DNA of 64,000 nucleotides from Elusimicrobiota bacterium (GTDB taxonomy: Bacteria; Elusimicrobiota; Elusimicrobia; 2-02-FULL-39-32). The translations under genes were made by a program, and so were the position numbers. A model generated the notes under the pieces. It was not told the origin of the DNA. It worked only from the letters and a program-made list of their open reading frames with translations, and searched no databases. The stretch is taken from the NCBI GenBank assembly GCA_016180425.1, contig JACPBF010000001.1:264744-328743 (forward strand). The letters are read 5' to 3'. Of this stretch, positions 36,050 through 44,331 are shown in pieces; position 1 is the first letter of the stretch; the number at the start of each line of letters is the position of its first letter.

Positions 36050-36078
36050 AGTTTAACAAATCACAAAAATCTTGTCAA
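36050..36078 (-). promoter_or_regulatory. Second minus-strand promoter candidate for the large surface-protein gene
   Basis: On the minus strand TTGACA (36078-36073), 17-base spacer, TAAACT (36055-36050). Transcription would start near 36043, leaving about a 290-base leader to ATG 35753. Confidence 0.5.
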
Positions 36079-36147
36079 TAGCCTTTTAAATTTTTTTTAA
36101 ACTTTTTTTAAACAATTTTTAAACGAAATTTTTCCAAATGTAAAGAG

Positions 36148-36176
36148 ATTCTAGCAGACAACTTAAAACTTGTCAA
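36148..36176 (-). promoter_or_regulatory. Minus-strand promoter, back-to-back with the DUF4912 promoter
   Basis: On the minus strand TTGACA (36176-36171), 17-base spacer, TAGAAT (36153-36148). Its -35 lies three bases from the plus-strand -35, and together they form TTGTCAA-GGT-TTGACAA. The bases 35808-36240 otherwise show only AT-rich tracts and no gene. Confidence 0.65.
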
Positions 36177-36179
36177 GGT

Positions 36180-36208
36180 TTGACAAATTTTTTCTTATAT
36201 TGTAAAGT
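36180..36208 (+). promoter_or_regulatory. Promoter of the DUF4912-GH57 operon
   Basis: TTGACA (36180-36185), 17-base spacer, TAAAGT (36203-36208). Transcription should start near 36215, and AAGGGGG before ATG 36241 is the ribosome site. Confidence 0.7.
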
Positions 36209-36240
36209 TGGGGTTATAAAAAAGAAGGGGGTACAGTAGC

Positions 36241-37131
36241 ATGAGCGACCAAACATTAACTTTAAATAATATTACTTCTGGGGGCCGGTCCCAAGGCGCG
36301 GAAGAACCATCCAATTTTATGGACCATGGGGCTCCTTTACCGCAGCATTATGGGGAAACAAGAACTGTCCTGCTTCCCAGGGATCCGCGTTGGATGTATA
36401 TCTATTGGGAGATTACAGAAAAAACTTATGAAGAACTAAAATCAAAACATGGGGAAGATATTTTTATTACAGCTCAATCTGTTGTAAGAATGGTAGAAGT
36501 AAATCCTAGTTTACAGCCCCTGCGCAGTTTAGATGTTCCTGTTAGTCTGGATGCAAAAAATTGGTATTTACACGCGGATAAAGAGGGGGGAAGCTGGTAC
36601 GCGGAATTAGGCTTAAAAACCCCTGACGGACGATTTATTTTAATTGCAAAATCTAACCTTATTACCCTTCCTAATGCTAAAGTTTCTGACATGATTGATG
36701 AAAAATGGGTTACTATTAAGGAAGAACTAGAAAAAGTCTTAGAAGCCTCTGGCGGAGGAAAGGTTGGCATGGGTTCTTTAGAATTAGCCAGAATGCTTGC
36801 CCAAAGATGGGAAACTCTAGCCCAAATTTCTTCTTGGAGAGGAATAAGCAGTATCTCTTCTATGAATATGCCAATGGGAGAAGAAAAGCGAAAGGAACGA
36901 TCTTTTTGGCTTGTAGCAGATTGTGAGCTTGTGCTTTACGGAGCAACTGAAAAAACCGCCGCAGTAACAGTTGCTGAAAAACCCATAGAACTCTACCCTG
37001 ACGGCACTTTTTCTTTAAGGCTTGCTCTACCTGACGGCAATTTAGAAATTCCAATAGAAGCTGTTTCTGGAGATCAGAAAGATACAAGAACCATTCATAT
37101 CTCTGTTACCAGAAAAACAGAGAACAATTAA
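36241..37131 (+). CDS. DUF4912-domain protein
   Basis: A 296-residue protein with the DUF4912 core: LLPRDPRWMYIYWEIT (about residues 43-58), the GSWYAELGLKTPDGRFILIAKS-type strand pair and a C-terminal beta-rich half (DCELVLYGATEK to the LPDGNLEIPIEA region). DUF4912 proteins commonly precede GH57 branching enzymes and have an Ig/CBM-like fold, so a role in binding or organising glycogen-type glucan is likely but unproven. A consensus promoter drives it, and the branching-enzyme gene follows after 25 bases. Confidence 0.82.
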   Translation: MSDQTLTLNNITSGGRSQGAEEPSNFMDHGAPLPQHYGETRTVLLPRDPRWMYIYWEITEKTYEELKSKHGEDIFITAQSVVRMVEVNPSLQPLRSLDVPVSLDAKNWYLHADKEGGSWYAELGLKTPDGRFILIAKSNLITLPNAKVSDMIDEKWVTIKEELEKVLEASGGGKVGMGSLELARMLAQRWETLAQISSWRGISSISSMNMPMGEEKRKERSFWLVADCELVLYGATEKTAAVTVAEKPIELYPDGTFSLRLALPDGNLEIPIEAVSGDQKDTRTIHISVTRKTENN

Positions 37132-37156
37132 GTTCTTCTAAACCTTTATATCTCCT

Positions 37157-38764
37157 ATGGACAAAGTTAAAGGGTATTGGTGTTTAGTGCTCCATGCCCA
37201 TCTTCCTTATATAAGGCATCCTGAATACGATACTTTTCTGGAAGAAGACTGGTTTTATGAAGCTCTTACAGAAACTTATATTCCCATCTTAGAGTTCTCA
37301 GAACGGCTGGCAGAAGAAAAAATACATTTCCGCTATACCATAAACCTCTCCCCAACCCTTTGTTCCATGATGAAAGACCAGTTGCTTCAATCACGTTATT
37401 TACGACACCTAAACAAACTAATTGAGCTTATTGAAAAAGAGGTTCACCGCACCAGAGCAATTCCTCAGTTTTTTGCAGCTGCCCAAATGTATGAAAAAAA
37501 ACTTAAAAAATGCAGGGAGATCTTTGAAAAATATCATGGCAATATTCTCATAGGATTTAAAAATCTACAAGATGCAGGATTTATAGAAATTATTACCTGT
37601 TGCGCAACCCATGGTTTCTTACCGCTTATGATACAGAAAGAGGCCCAAGCAGCTCAAATTAAGATAGGGGTTCATTCTTATGAGGAATCTTTTGGCAGAA
37701 AGCCCAAGGGCATCTGGCTGGCTGAATGCGCATACACCAAAGGGGTGGATGAACTTTTACGCAATGAAGGGCTTCGCTATTTCTTTTTAGATGCGCATGG
37801 CATATTGTTTGGAAATCCCAGACCTAGGTACGGAGTGTTTGCCCCAATTATTACGCCTAATGGAGTTGCTGCTTTTGGAAGAGACATGGAAACAGCGCAT
37901 CAAGTATGGAGCGCGGAACAAGGCTACCCCGGGGATTATCGCTACAGAGAATTCTATAGAGATCTGGGCTATGATCTGGAATATGAGTATGTGCGTCCCT
38001 ACCTTCATCCAGATGGGGTCAGAAGAAATATTGGTTTAAAGTATCATAGAATTACTGGCAAAACCTCTCTGCACCATAAAGAACCCTACAATCCAGATTG
38101 GGCTACCCAAGCTGCTGGAGAAAATGCCGGCAACTTTGTTTTTAATAGAGAACACCAAATTTCCCATTTAAATGGCATTCTGCAAAGGGAGCCAATAGTA
38201 GTTTCCATGTATGATGCGGAACTTTTTGGCCATTGGTGGTATGAAGGGCCTCAATTCCTGGAATTTATTTTTAAAAAAATACACTATGATCAAAAAACAT
38301 TTAGCTGCATTACTCCTTCAGAATATTTAGAAAAATTTACACACAATCAAATGGTGGAACCTTGCGACTCTTCTTGGGGAGACAAAGGTTATTATGAGGT
38401 CTGGTTGAATGGCTCTAATGACTGGATTTATCGCCATTTGCATAAAATAACGGAAAAGATGATTCATCTGGCAGAAAAACATCCAAACAAAGGCAATGGG
38501 ATTGAACGCCGTTCCTTAAACCAAATGGCTAGAGAGGTCCTACTGGCTCAGTCTTCAGATTGGGGGTTTTTAATGACAGCAGGCACAGCCACCCAATATT
38601 CTAAAAAAAGGACCCAAGACCATATCCATCGTTTTTTAACCCTGGAACATGAATTTCTTTCAAAAACAATCAATGAAAATTTTTTGCAGGAATGTGAAGC
38701 TAAAGATAACATATTTCCAAACTTAGATTATAGAGTCTTTGGAAATCATAAAGGAGGGAGATAA
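37157..38764 (+). CDS. GH57 (DUF1957) 1,4-alpha-glucan branching enzyme
   Basis: This enzyme makes alpha-1,6 branches in glycogen. The 535-residue protein opens with the GH57 motif VLHAHLPYIRHPE. The nucleophile region GIWLAECAY holds Glu190, and MYDAELFGHWWYEG holds the acid/base Asp353; both lie where family members of this length have them. A C-terminal DUF1957 helical domain follows (SSWGDKGYYEVW onward). It sits between DUF4912 and a small beta-rich gene whose ATG begins one base after its stop region. Bases 38748-38760 supply the next gene's ribosome site. Confidence 0.93.
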   Translation: MDKVKGYWCLVLHAHLPYIRHPEYDTFLEEDWFYEALTETYIPILEFSERLAEEKIHFRYTINLSPTLCSMMKDQLLQSRYLRHLNKLIELIEKEVHRTRAIPQFFAAAQMYEKKLKKCREIFEKYHGNILIGFKNLQDAGFIEIITCCATHGFLPLMIQKEAQAAQIKIGVHSYEESFGRKPKGIWLAECAYTKGVDELLRNEGLRYFFLDAHGILFGNPRPRYGVFAPIITPNGVAAFGRDMETAHQVWSAEQGYPGDYRYREFYRDLGYDLEYEYVRPYLHPDGVRRNIGLKYHRITGKTSLHHKEPYNPDWATQAAGENAGNFVFNREHQISHLNGILQREPIVVSMYDAELFGHWWYEGPQFLEFIFKKIHYDQKTFSCITPSEYLEKFTHNQMVEPCDSSWGDKGYYEVWLNGSNDWIYRHLHKITEKMIHLAEKHPNKGNGIERRSLNQMAREVLLAQSSDWGFLMTAGTATQYSKKRTQDHIHRFLTLEHEFLSKTINENFLQECEAKDNIFPNLDYRVFGNHKGGR

Positions 38765-38765
38765 A

Positions 38766-39200
38766 ATGGAACTAACAGACTTAGAAAAACTAAAACGGAA
38801 AAGCGCGGTTAAAAAAATAAACTCTATACTATCACCGGAGAAATTAACACAAACTGCGCAGCCTATAGGTGCCGCTAAACCTAGCCAAAATATAGAAACA
38901 AAAAAGGTTAAGGATCAGATTACGATTGATTATCCCAAAGATGGAGAAATACTGAACCCAAAACATTACGCGATCCGCATAGGTGCAAGCAATGGCGAGG
39001 TAGAAATTTCCATTGATGGAAGCGATTGGATCTCTTGCAGACAATGCGTGGGATTTTACTGGTTTGATTGGTACTATATTCTTCCAGGAAAACATAAGTG
39101 CATGGCTAGAATCAAGCTGGCTGACGGCTCTTATAAAAAAACAAAAACAATTAGCTGTCTTTGCATTGATTACAATAATTTAAAGAAAACTTCCAAATAA
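38766..39200 (+). CDS. Small beta-rich, possibly carbohydrate-binding protein
   Basis: I do not recognise a named family. The 144-residue protein has a charged helical N-terminus (about 60 residues) and then an Ig-like stretch ITIDYPKDGEIL, VEISIDGSDWISC, the aromatic segment GFYWFDWYYILPGKH and ARIKLADGSYK. Such a Trp/Tyr-rich face suits glucan binding. GGAGGGAG at 38753-38760 fixes the ATG at 38766, against the longer frame from 38739 that would overlap GH57. Operon position makes a glycogen-related role plausible. Confidence 0.65.
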   Translation: MELTDLEKLKRKSAVKKINSILSPEKLTQTAQPIGAAKPSQNIETKKVKDQITIDYPKDGEILNPKHYAIRIGASNGEVEISIDGSDWISCRQCVGFYWFDWYYILPGKHKCMARIKLADGSYKKTKTISCLCIDYNNLKKTSK

Positions 39201-39266
39201 TAGTTTTTTTGTTTTACTAAAATTTCGTTTAAAAAAGATGAGGGGAAAGAATTACCTAAATTTAGG

Positions 39267-41933
39267 ATGTCTAGCGCCAAAATTAGAGCGAGTTTCTTAA
39301 GTTTCTTCAAAGAACAGCGCCATACCATTGTCCCTTCTGATTCCCTCATCCCAACAGGAGACCCCAGCCTTTTATTTACCTCAGCAGGCATGGTGCAGTT
39401 TAAGAAAGATTTTTTGGGACAAAGCTCAAGGAATCTGGAAAGAGCTGTTTCCTGCCAAAGATGTTTAAGAACCTCAGATATTGAACGAGTAGGTTTAACC
39501 AGCCGCCACCTCACATTTTTTGAAATGCTGGGTAATTTTTCCTTTGGGGACTATTTTAAAAAAGAAGCGATTGAGTGGGGCTGGGAGTTCATTACCAAAA
39601 TCTGCCAGATTGATTCTGCCAGCCTGTATGCCTCCATATATAAGGAAGATGAAGAAGCATACCTTCTTTGGAAAAAATTCCTGCCAGATTCAAAAATCGT
39701 GAGGATGGGAGAAGAAACTAACTTCTGGACTATGGGACCCACAGGCCCATGCGGTCCCTGCTCTGAAATCCTTTTTGACCAAGGTGAAAGTTTTAGCCAA
39801 GGGCATGACTGCAAAGGAACCAGCTGTGATTGCGACCGTTATTTAGAAATTTGGAATTTAGTCTTTACTCAGTTTAACCGAACTGAGGATGGAAAACTCC
39901 TTCCTTTGCCTAGAAAAAATATTGACACTGGCATGGGGTTAGAAAGACTGAACATGGTTATGAATCATCTTAAGTCAACCTTTGAAATAGATTTATTTCA
40001 AAAACTTAAAAATGAAATTTTCAGTATCATAAATAACAAACTGCTAAGTGAAAAAAGTTATAGGATCATTGCGGATCATATTCGCGCATCTACGTTTTTA
40101 ATTAGCGACGGCATCCTGCCTTCTAATGAAGGAAGAGGCTATATTTTACGCCGCCTTTTAAGAAGAGCCTTAAGACAAGGTTGGATCTGGGGTAAAAAAG
40201 AGCCATTTCTCCATGCCCTTATCCCTGTGATGATAAAGGACATGGGGTCTGCTTACCCGGAACTTAAGACTAAAGGCGAGACAATCCAAACTATTATTAA
40301 AACCGAAGAAGAAAACTCTATTTCCACCATTGAAACTGGAACCAAGGTTTTAGAAGAAGAGATTAAAAAAATTAAAAAGGTTCAAAAAATGCCAACTCCA
40401 TTGGGAAATATCACCCTTTCCGGTGAAAAAGTCTTTACTATTTATGACACTTATGGTTTAGATCAAGAAATCCAAAAAGAGATTGTAAAAGATTGGCAAG
40501 GAGAACTGAACTACTCATCTAATGAATATGAAAAAGCTAAGGAGCAAGCTGTTGCCATTGCCCGCAAAGGCTGGAAAGGCTCTGGTGAAAAAGACATCTC
40601 TCTCTATTCCAGCCTTGAAAAAAAATTAGGAAAAACTATTTTTAAAGGTTATGAAACATTAGAGCTGGAAACTAAAATCCTTGGTATCCTAGTAGAAAAT
40701 AAAGAAGCTCTTGAACTTCATGAAATGGAAATAGGTGAACTCATATTAAAAGAAACTCCTTTTTACGCGGAAAGCGGAGGACAGGTGGGAGATAGGGGTG
40801 AGTTAAGGTCAAAAGATTCTTCCGCGCTGGTTGAAATTTTAGACACGCAAAAACCTTTTGAAGGTTTGATTACGCATCAAGTTAAAGTTATTAAGGGAAC
40901 CATAAAAAAAGATCAGGTGATTTTTGCTAAAGTTAATGAAACCTTGCGCCAGAGCACCATGCGCCACCATACTGCAACTCACCTTTTACATGCTGCTTTA
41001 AGAAAAATTTTAGGGGACAAAGTTACGCAAGCAGGATCCCTTGTTTCCTGGGAAAAGTTGCGGTTTGATTTTACCCACTCCAAAGCGCTCACTAAAGAAG
41101 AGCTCATCGCAATTGAACTAGAAGTAAACAAAAATATTCTAACTAACATTGTGAGAAAAAGAACTGAGGGTTCCTTAGAAGATGCAAGAAAAGAAGGAGC
41201 TTTAGCGTTCTTTGGGGAAAAATATGGAGAGAAGGTCTTTGTTGTAAAATATGAAGCTGCCAGCGCAGAAGTTTGCGGGGGAACCCATTGCCTGGCTACT
41301 GGAGAAATTGGATTTTTTAAGATCATCTCTGAAAACTCTGTGGGCTCTAATATAAGGAGAATTGAAGCTCTAGCAGGGGAGAAAGCATTAAAGTTTGTTC
41401 AATCCCAGGAAACAATGCTTCAATCTGTAACTCAAAAATTAAAATGTTCTTTAAATGAAATTCCTGAAAAACTAGAAAAAATAATTCAAAAACAGACTGA
41501 ATTGGAGCAAGGATTTGAGAGCCTAAAAAGAAAGGGGCAAACTAAAGAATGGCTGGAACTGCTTAAAAAATCTAAAAGCCTTAGCCACCCTCTTTTTCAA
41601 AATAATTCTTTAAAAGTTGTAGCGGAACTAGTCAGCGCTGAAAATCCAAAAGCTTTAAGGGAAATAGCTGACCTCTTAAAGGAAAAATTAGGCACCAGCA
41701 TTGTTTTAATTGCCAACTCAAACAATGATAAGATATCTTTTGTGGTGACTGTAAGCGAGGATTGCGCAAAAAAAGGTTTGGTTGCAAAAACAATCGCAAA
41801 AGAATTTGCCAAACAAATTAATGGCAATGCCGGAGGCAAGGAAACATTTGCCGAAGGAGGAGGAAAAGCCTCCCTTCAGTTCGCTAAAATTTTAGAAGAG
41901 CTCCCTGAAATAATTAAGAAACTGGAAATTTAA
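39267..41933 (+). CDS. alaS: Alanyl-tRNA synthetase
   Basis: AlaS charges tRNA-Ala and edits mischarged Ser and Gly. The 888-residue protein has the class II catalytic domain (FLSFFKEQRHTIVPS, TSAGMVQFKKDFLG, CLRTSDIERVG, TGPCGPCSEI), the tRNA-recognition domain, the editing domain with its zinc ligands HHTATHLLHAAL and CGGTHC, and the C-terminal C-Ala domain ending in the glycine-rich GNAGGKETFAEGGGK. All are intact. A tRNA-Arg gene begins on the base after its stop codon. Confidence 0.97.
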   Translation: MSSAKIRASFLSFFKEQRHTIVPSDSLIPTGDPSLLFTSAGMVQFKKDFLGQSSRNLERAVSCQRCLRTSDIERVGLTSRHLTFFEMLGNFSFGDYFKKEAIEWGWEFITKICQIDSASLYASIYKEDEEAYLLWKKFLPDSKIVRMGEETNFWTMGPTGPCGPCSEILFDQGESFSQGHDCKGTSCDCDRYLEIWNLVFTQFNRTEDGKLLPLPRKNIDTGMGLERLNMVMNHLKSTFEIDLFQKLKNEIFSIINNKLLSEKSYRIIADHIRASTFLISDGILPSNEGRGYILRRLLRRALRQGWIWGKKEPFLHALIPVMIKDMGSAYPELKTKGETIQTIIKTEEENSISTIETGTKVLEEEIKKIKKVQKMPTPLGNITLSGEKVFTIYDTYGLDQEIQKEIVKDWQGELNYSSNEYEKAKEQAVAIARKGWKGSGEKDISLYSSLEKKLGKTIFKGYETLELETKILGILVENKEALELHEMEIGELILKETPFYAESGGQVGDRGELRSKDSSALVEILDTQKPFEGLITHQVKVIKGTIKKDQVIFAKVNETLRQSTMRHHTATHLLHAALRKILGDKVTQAGSLVSWEKLRFDFTHSKALTKEELIAIELEVNKNILTNIVRKRTEGSLEDARKEGALAFFGEKYGEKVFVVKYEAASAEVCGGTHCLATGEIGFFKIISENSVGSNIRRIEALAGEKALKFVQSQETMLQSVTQKLKCSLNEIPEKLEKIIQKQTELEQGFESLKRKGQTKEWLELLKKSKSLSHPLFQNNSLKVVAELVSAENPKALREIADLLKEKLGTSIVLIANSNNDKISFVVTVSEDCAKKGLVAKTIAKEFAKQINGNAGGKETFAEGGGKASLQFAKILEELPEIIKKLEI

Positions 41934-42005
41934 GCGCCTGTAGTGAAATGGATATCACAAGAGCCTCCGAAGCTCTTAATCCGGGTTCAAATCCCGGCGG
42001 GCGCA
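41934..42005 (+). tRNA. tRNA-Arg (anticodon CCG)
   Basis: The 72-nt sequence folds as a full cloverleaf: acceptor GCGCCTG/CGGGCGC (one G-U), D stem GTGA/TCAC, anticodon stem AGAGC/GCTCT with loop CTCCGAA (anticodon CCG at 41967-41969), four-base variable loop, T stem CCGGG/CCCGG with TTCAAAT, and discriminator A. CCA is not encoded. The 5' end follows alaS's TAA with no gap, so it is probably cut by RNase P from an alaS read-through transcript, or has its own promoter inside alaS. Confidence 0.93.
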
Positions 42006-42099
42006 TTTTATTATAAATCTTAAAATTTAATATAAATCATGCGTTATTCAGGTTGGTTGCCTTAAATTCTTATAACATTGTATAAATTGAAATAAAAAA

Positions 42100-42777
42100 A
42101 TGGATCCATTTGAACATTTAAGAAATATTTTAGAAAAAACAGAAATTCTAAAAAGCCCAAAGCACCGTTTATCCACTTTTGGAGAGACTAAAATTCTCTA
42201 TTTTTATCTTTCCGAGGTTAAAGGTTTTAAGGACCGAAGCCGTTTAAGGCGCGGGCTGGTGATAGCGGAAAAACCTAAAATTATTACCCCGGACTTCTTT
42301 AAAAATAAGTTTGAAGGTTTTGACAGAGAAGCGCAAGATTTAGGCAACTGGCTTTCAGAAAAATATAGCGGTTCTACCAGAGGCTTGGAATATCATTTTA
42401 AAAATGAGAGTAAATCTGTGCAGATTGAGCACTCTTCCATAAAAAATTTAATTAAAGAAATTGAAAAAAGAATTATGGATCAGGAACTAAATCAAAGCGC
42501 TATTATCCATGGCCCAGATGAAACCTGGCAAATTGCCCTGATGAAATTTATTATGGATGAATGCGTGGCTTCTTTTGGGGTAAATATTAAAGAGTTAGAT
42601 GAACACGGATTTTTTGAAAGCGCGGAAGAAAGCTTAAAAAATAAAAGAAAAATGATTGAACAACTCTTTGGAAAAGCAAAGAAAAACCATCTTTATATCT
42701 CTATGCTGGGAAAAAAACTGCAGGATTTTGGTCTTTTTAAAGAATATGAGGATGAATTCTTTAATCTTTTAAAATAA
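42100..42777 (+). CDS. Conserved-looking protein of unknown function
   Basis: A 225-residue soluble, charged protein. No motif I recognise: there is an N-terminal mixed part (LSTFGETKILYFYLSE, then the basic DRSRLRRGLVIAEKPKI), a middle helical part and a C-terminal helical part. No signal peptide or membrane segment. The RLRRG segment and compact length suggest a nucleic-acid or regulatory role, but this is only impression. It is followed by a hairpin and convergent to the inositol cluster. Confidence 0.55.
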   Translation: MDPFEHLRNILEKTEILKSPKHRLSTFGETKILYFYLSEVKGFKDRSRLRRGLVIAEKPKIITPDFFKNKFEGFDREAQDLGNWLSEKYSGSTRGLEYHFKNESKSVQIEHSSIKNLIKEIEKRIMDQELNQSAIIHGPDETWQIALMKFIMDECVASFGVNIKELDEHGFFESAEESLKNKRKMIEQLFGKAKKNHLYISMLGKKLQDFGLFKEYEDEFFNLLK

Positions 42778-42837
42778 GTCCTCTACATCTATCTCTTCAA
42801 TTTAACCCGCTTCTAAAAAATAACTAAATTGTTTAAA

Positions 42838-42869
42838 CCAAATATTGCATTAGAAAATGGAATATTTGG
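42838..42869. terminator. Possible bidirectional terminator hairpin
   Basis: CCAAATATT (42838-42846) pairs with AATATTTGG (42861-42869), extended by AAAC/GTTT across a bulge. AT-rich, weak, between two convergent genes. On the minus strand it lies just after the inositol-phosphate synthase stop. Confidence 0.45.
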
Positions 42870-42876
42870 GTTTAAG

Positions 42877-44247
42877 TTACTTCCCTGTTGCTTTTATGGC
42901 AGCCTCTTTAGACTCATAGTAGTCTAACCCGGAATGATCCAGAACCTCTTCTCCCATTAAAATTCTTAAAGTATTTTGTAATTTCAAATGCTGGATAAAT
43001 AGATCGTGTTCTGGTTTTAGGTCCGGCCTAGACATGGGGGATTTAAAATAAAAAGAAAGCCATTCCTGAATGCCGGAAAGTCCAGCTCTTTGCGCTAAAT
43101 CCAAAAATAGCGCTAAATCCAAAACCACAGGAGCGGCTAAAATAGAATCCCGGCAAAGAAAATTTATTTTAATCTGCATAGGCAACCCGCACCAGCCAAA
43201 AATATCAATGTTGTCCCATCCTTCCTTAGCATCCCCGCGCGGCGGATAATATTCAATTCTGATTTTGTGATAAATTTCCTGATAAAGTTCAGGATAAAGT
43301 TCCGGCTCTAAAATTGCGTCTAATACAGAGGCTTTGCTAACCTCCTTACTTTTAAAAGAGCCCGGGTCATCTAATACTTCTCCGTCCCTATTGCCTAAAA
43401 TATTAGTGGAAAACCAGCCGTCTAAACCCAGCATCCTTGCCTTTAGTCCCGGAGCCACAATAGTTTTCATTAAGGTCTGTCCGGTTTTAAAATCTTTGCC
43501 TGCAATTGGAACTTTTTGTTTTCTGCTAAGTTCAGTCAGCGCTGGGATATCCAAACATAAATTGGGAGCTCCATTAGCATAAGGGGTTTGGGTCATGAGG
43601 GAAGCATAAGCATAAATCATAGAGGGAGCGATTTCAGGGTTATTTTTTTTCAAGCCCTGCTCAAAAGATTCTAAAGTTTGATGCACCTTGGTAGGGGTCA
43701 TATAAACTTCTGTAGAGCCGCACCAGACCATCACAGCTCTTTTTAAATTATTTTTCTTTTTAAAATTTTCAATATCTTTTATCAGCTCTTGGGCAGCATG
43801 CATTTTTGTCTTAAATTTTTTTATGTTTGAGCCATCCAAATTACGCACATATTTTTTGTCAAAAACCGCTGAAAGGGGATGGATCCTTGCCAACTCCTTG
43901 CTAATTTTGGCAATTTGATTTTGCGGCAGCACCCCGCTTTTAAGCGCGGTTTCATAACAGTTGTCCTTATAAATATCCCAGCCTGCAAAAATAAAATCTT
44001 TTAATTTAGCCAAAGGAACAAAATCTTTAATCAAAGGAAATTTTGGATTGGTTCTTTTCCCTAAACGTATCCTTTGCATCTGGGTTAAAGAACCATAAGG
44101 TTTAGCCAAACCTTTTTTTAACAATAAGGAACCTGCAATAAAAGTGGTAGCCACAGCTCCCAAACCAGGCAAAAGAACTCCTAGCGGTCCTTCCGGAGCT
44201 TCAATCTCTTTTGCTAGTTCCGGATAATACGAAGATTGCTGACTCAT
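42877..44247 (-). CDS. ino1: myo-Inositol-3-phosphate (inositol-1-phosphate) synthase
   Basis: Ino1 cyclises glucose-6-phosphate to L-myo-inositol-1(3)-phosphate with NAD. At 456 residues it is the full eukaryote-like form and not the short bacterial one. LLPGLGAVATTFIAG (about residues 23-37) is the NAD-binding loop; CGSTEVY, GKDFKTGQT (catalytic Lys region), NILGNRDG and the CRDSILAAPVVLDLALFLDL segment complete the core. AAGGAGGA before the ATG confirms the start. It is the last gene of the minus-strand inositol cluster, with an 84-base gap to the CDP-alcohol transferase. Confidence 0.93.
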   Translation of the reverse strand: MSQQSSYYPELAKEIEAPEGPLGVLLPGLGAVATTFIAGSLLLKKGLAKPYGSLTQMQRIRLGKRTNPKFPLIKDFVPLAKLKDFIFAGWDIYKDNCYETALKSGVLPQNQIAKISKELARIHPLSAVFDKKYVRNLDGSNIKKFKTKMHAAQELIKDIENFKKKNNLKRAVMVWCGSTEVYMTPTKVHQTLESFEQGLKKNNPEIAPSMIYAYASLMTQTPYANGAPNLCLDIPALTELSRKQKVPIAGKDFKTGQTLMKTIVAPGLKARMLGLDGWFSTNILGNRDGEVLDDPGSFKSKEVSKASVLDAILEPELYPELYQEIYHKIRIEYYPPRGDAKEGWDNIDIFGWCGLPMQIKINFLCRDSILAAPVVLDLALFLDLAQRAGLSGIQEWLSFYFKSPMSRPDLKPEHDLFIQHLKLQNTLRILMGEEVLDHSGLDYYESKEAAIKATGK

Positions 44248-44331
44248 TTTCTTTCCTCCTTAAAAACTTTTTTCTAATAAATACTTTCCCTGGTTAACCA
44301 CAGCTAAACCTACTTTTAGAACTCTGCCCTT

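Noticed and set aside
35824-36081. An 85-codon plus-strand ORF upstream of DUF4912
   Set aside because: AT-rich, no ribosome site, overlaps the minus-strand promoter candidate, composition unlike neighbours.
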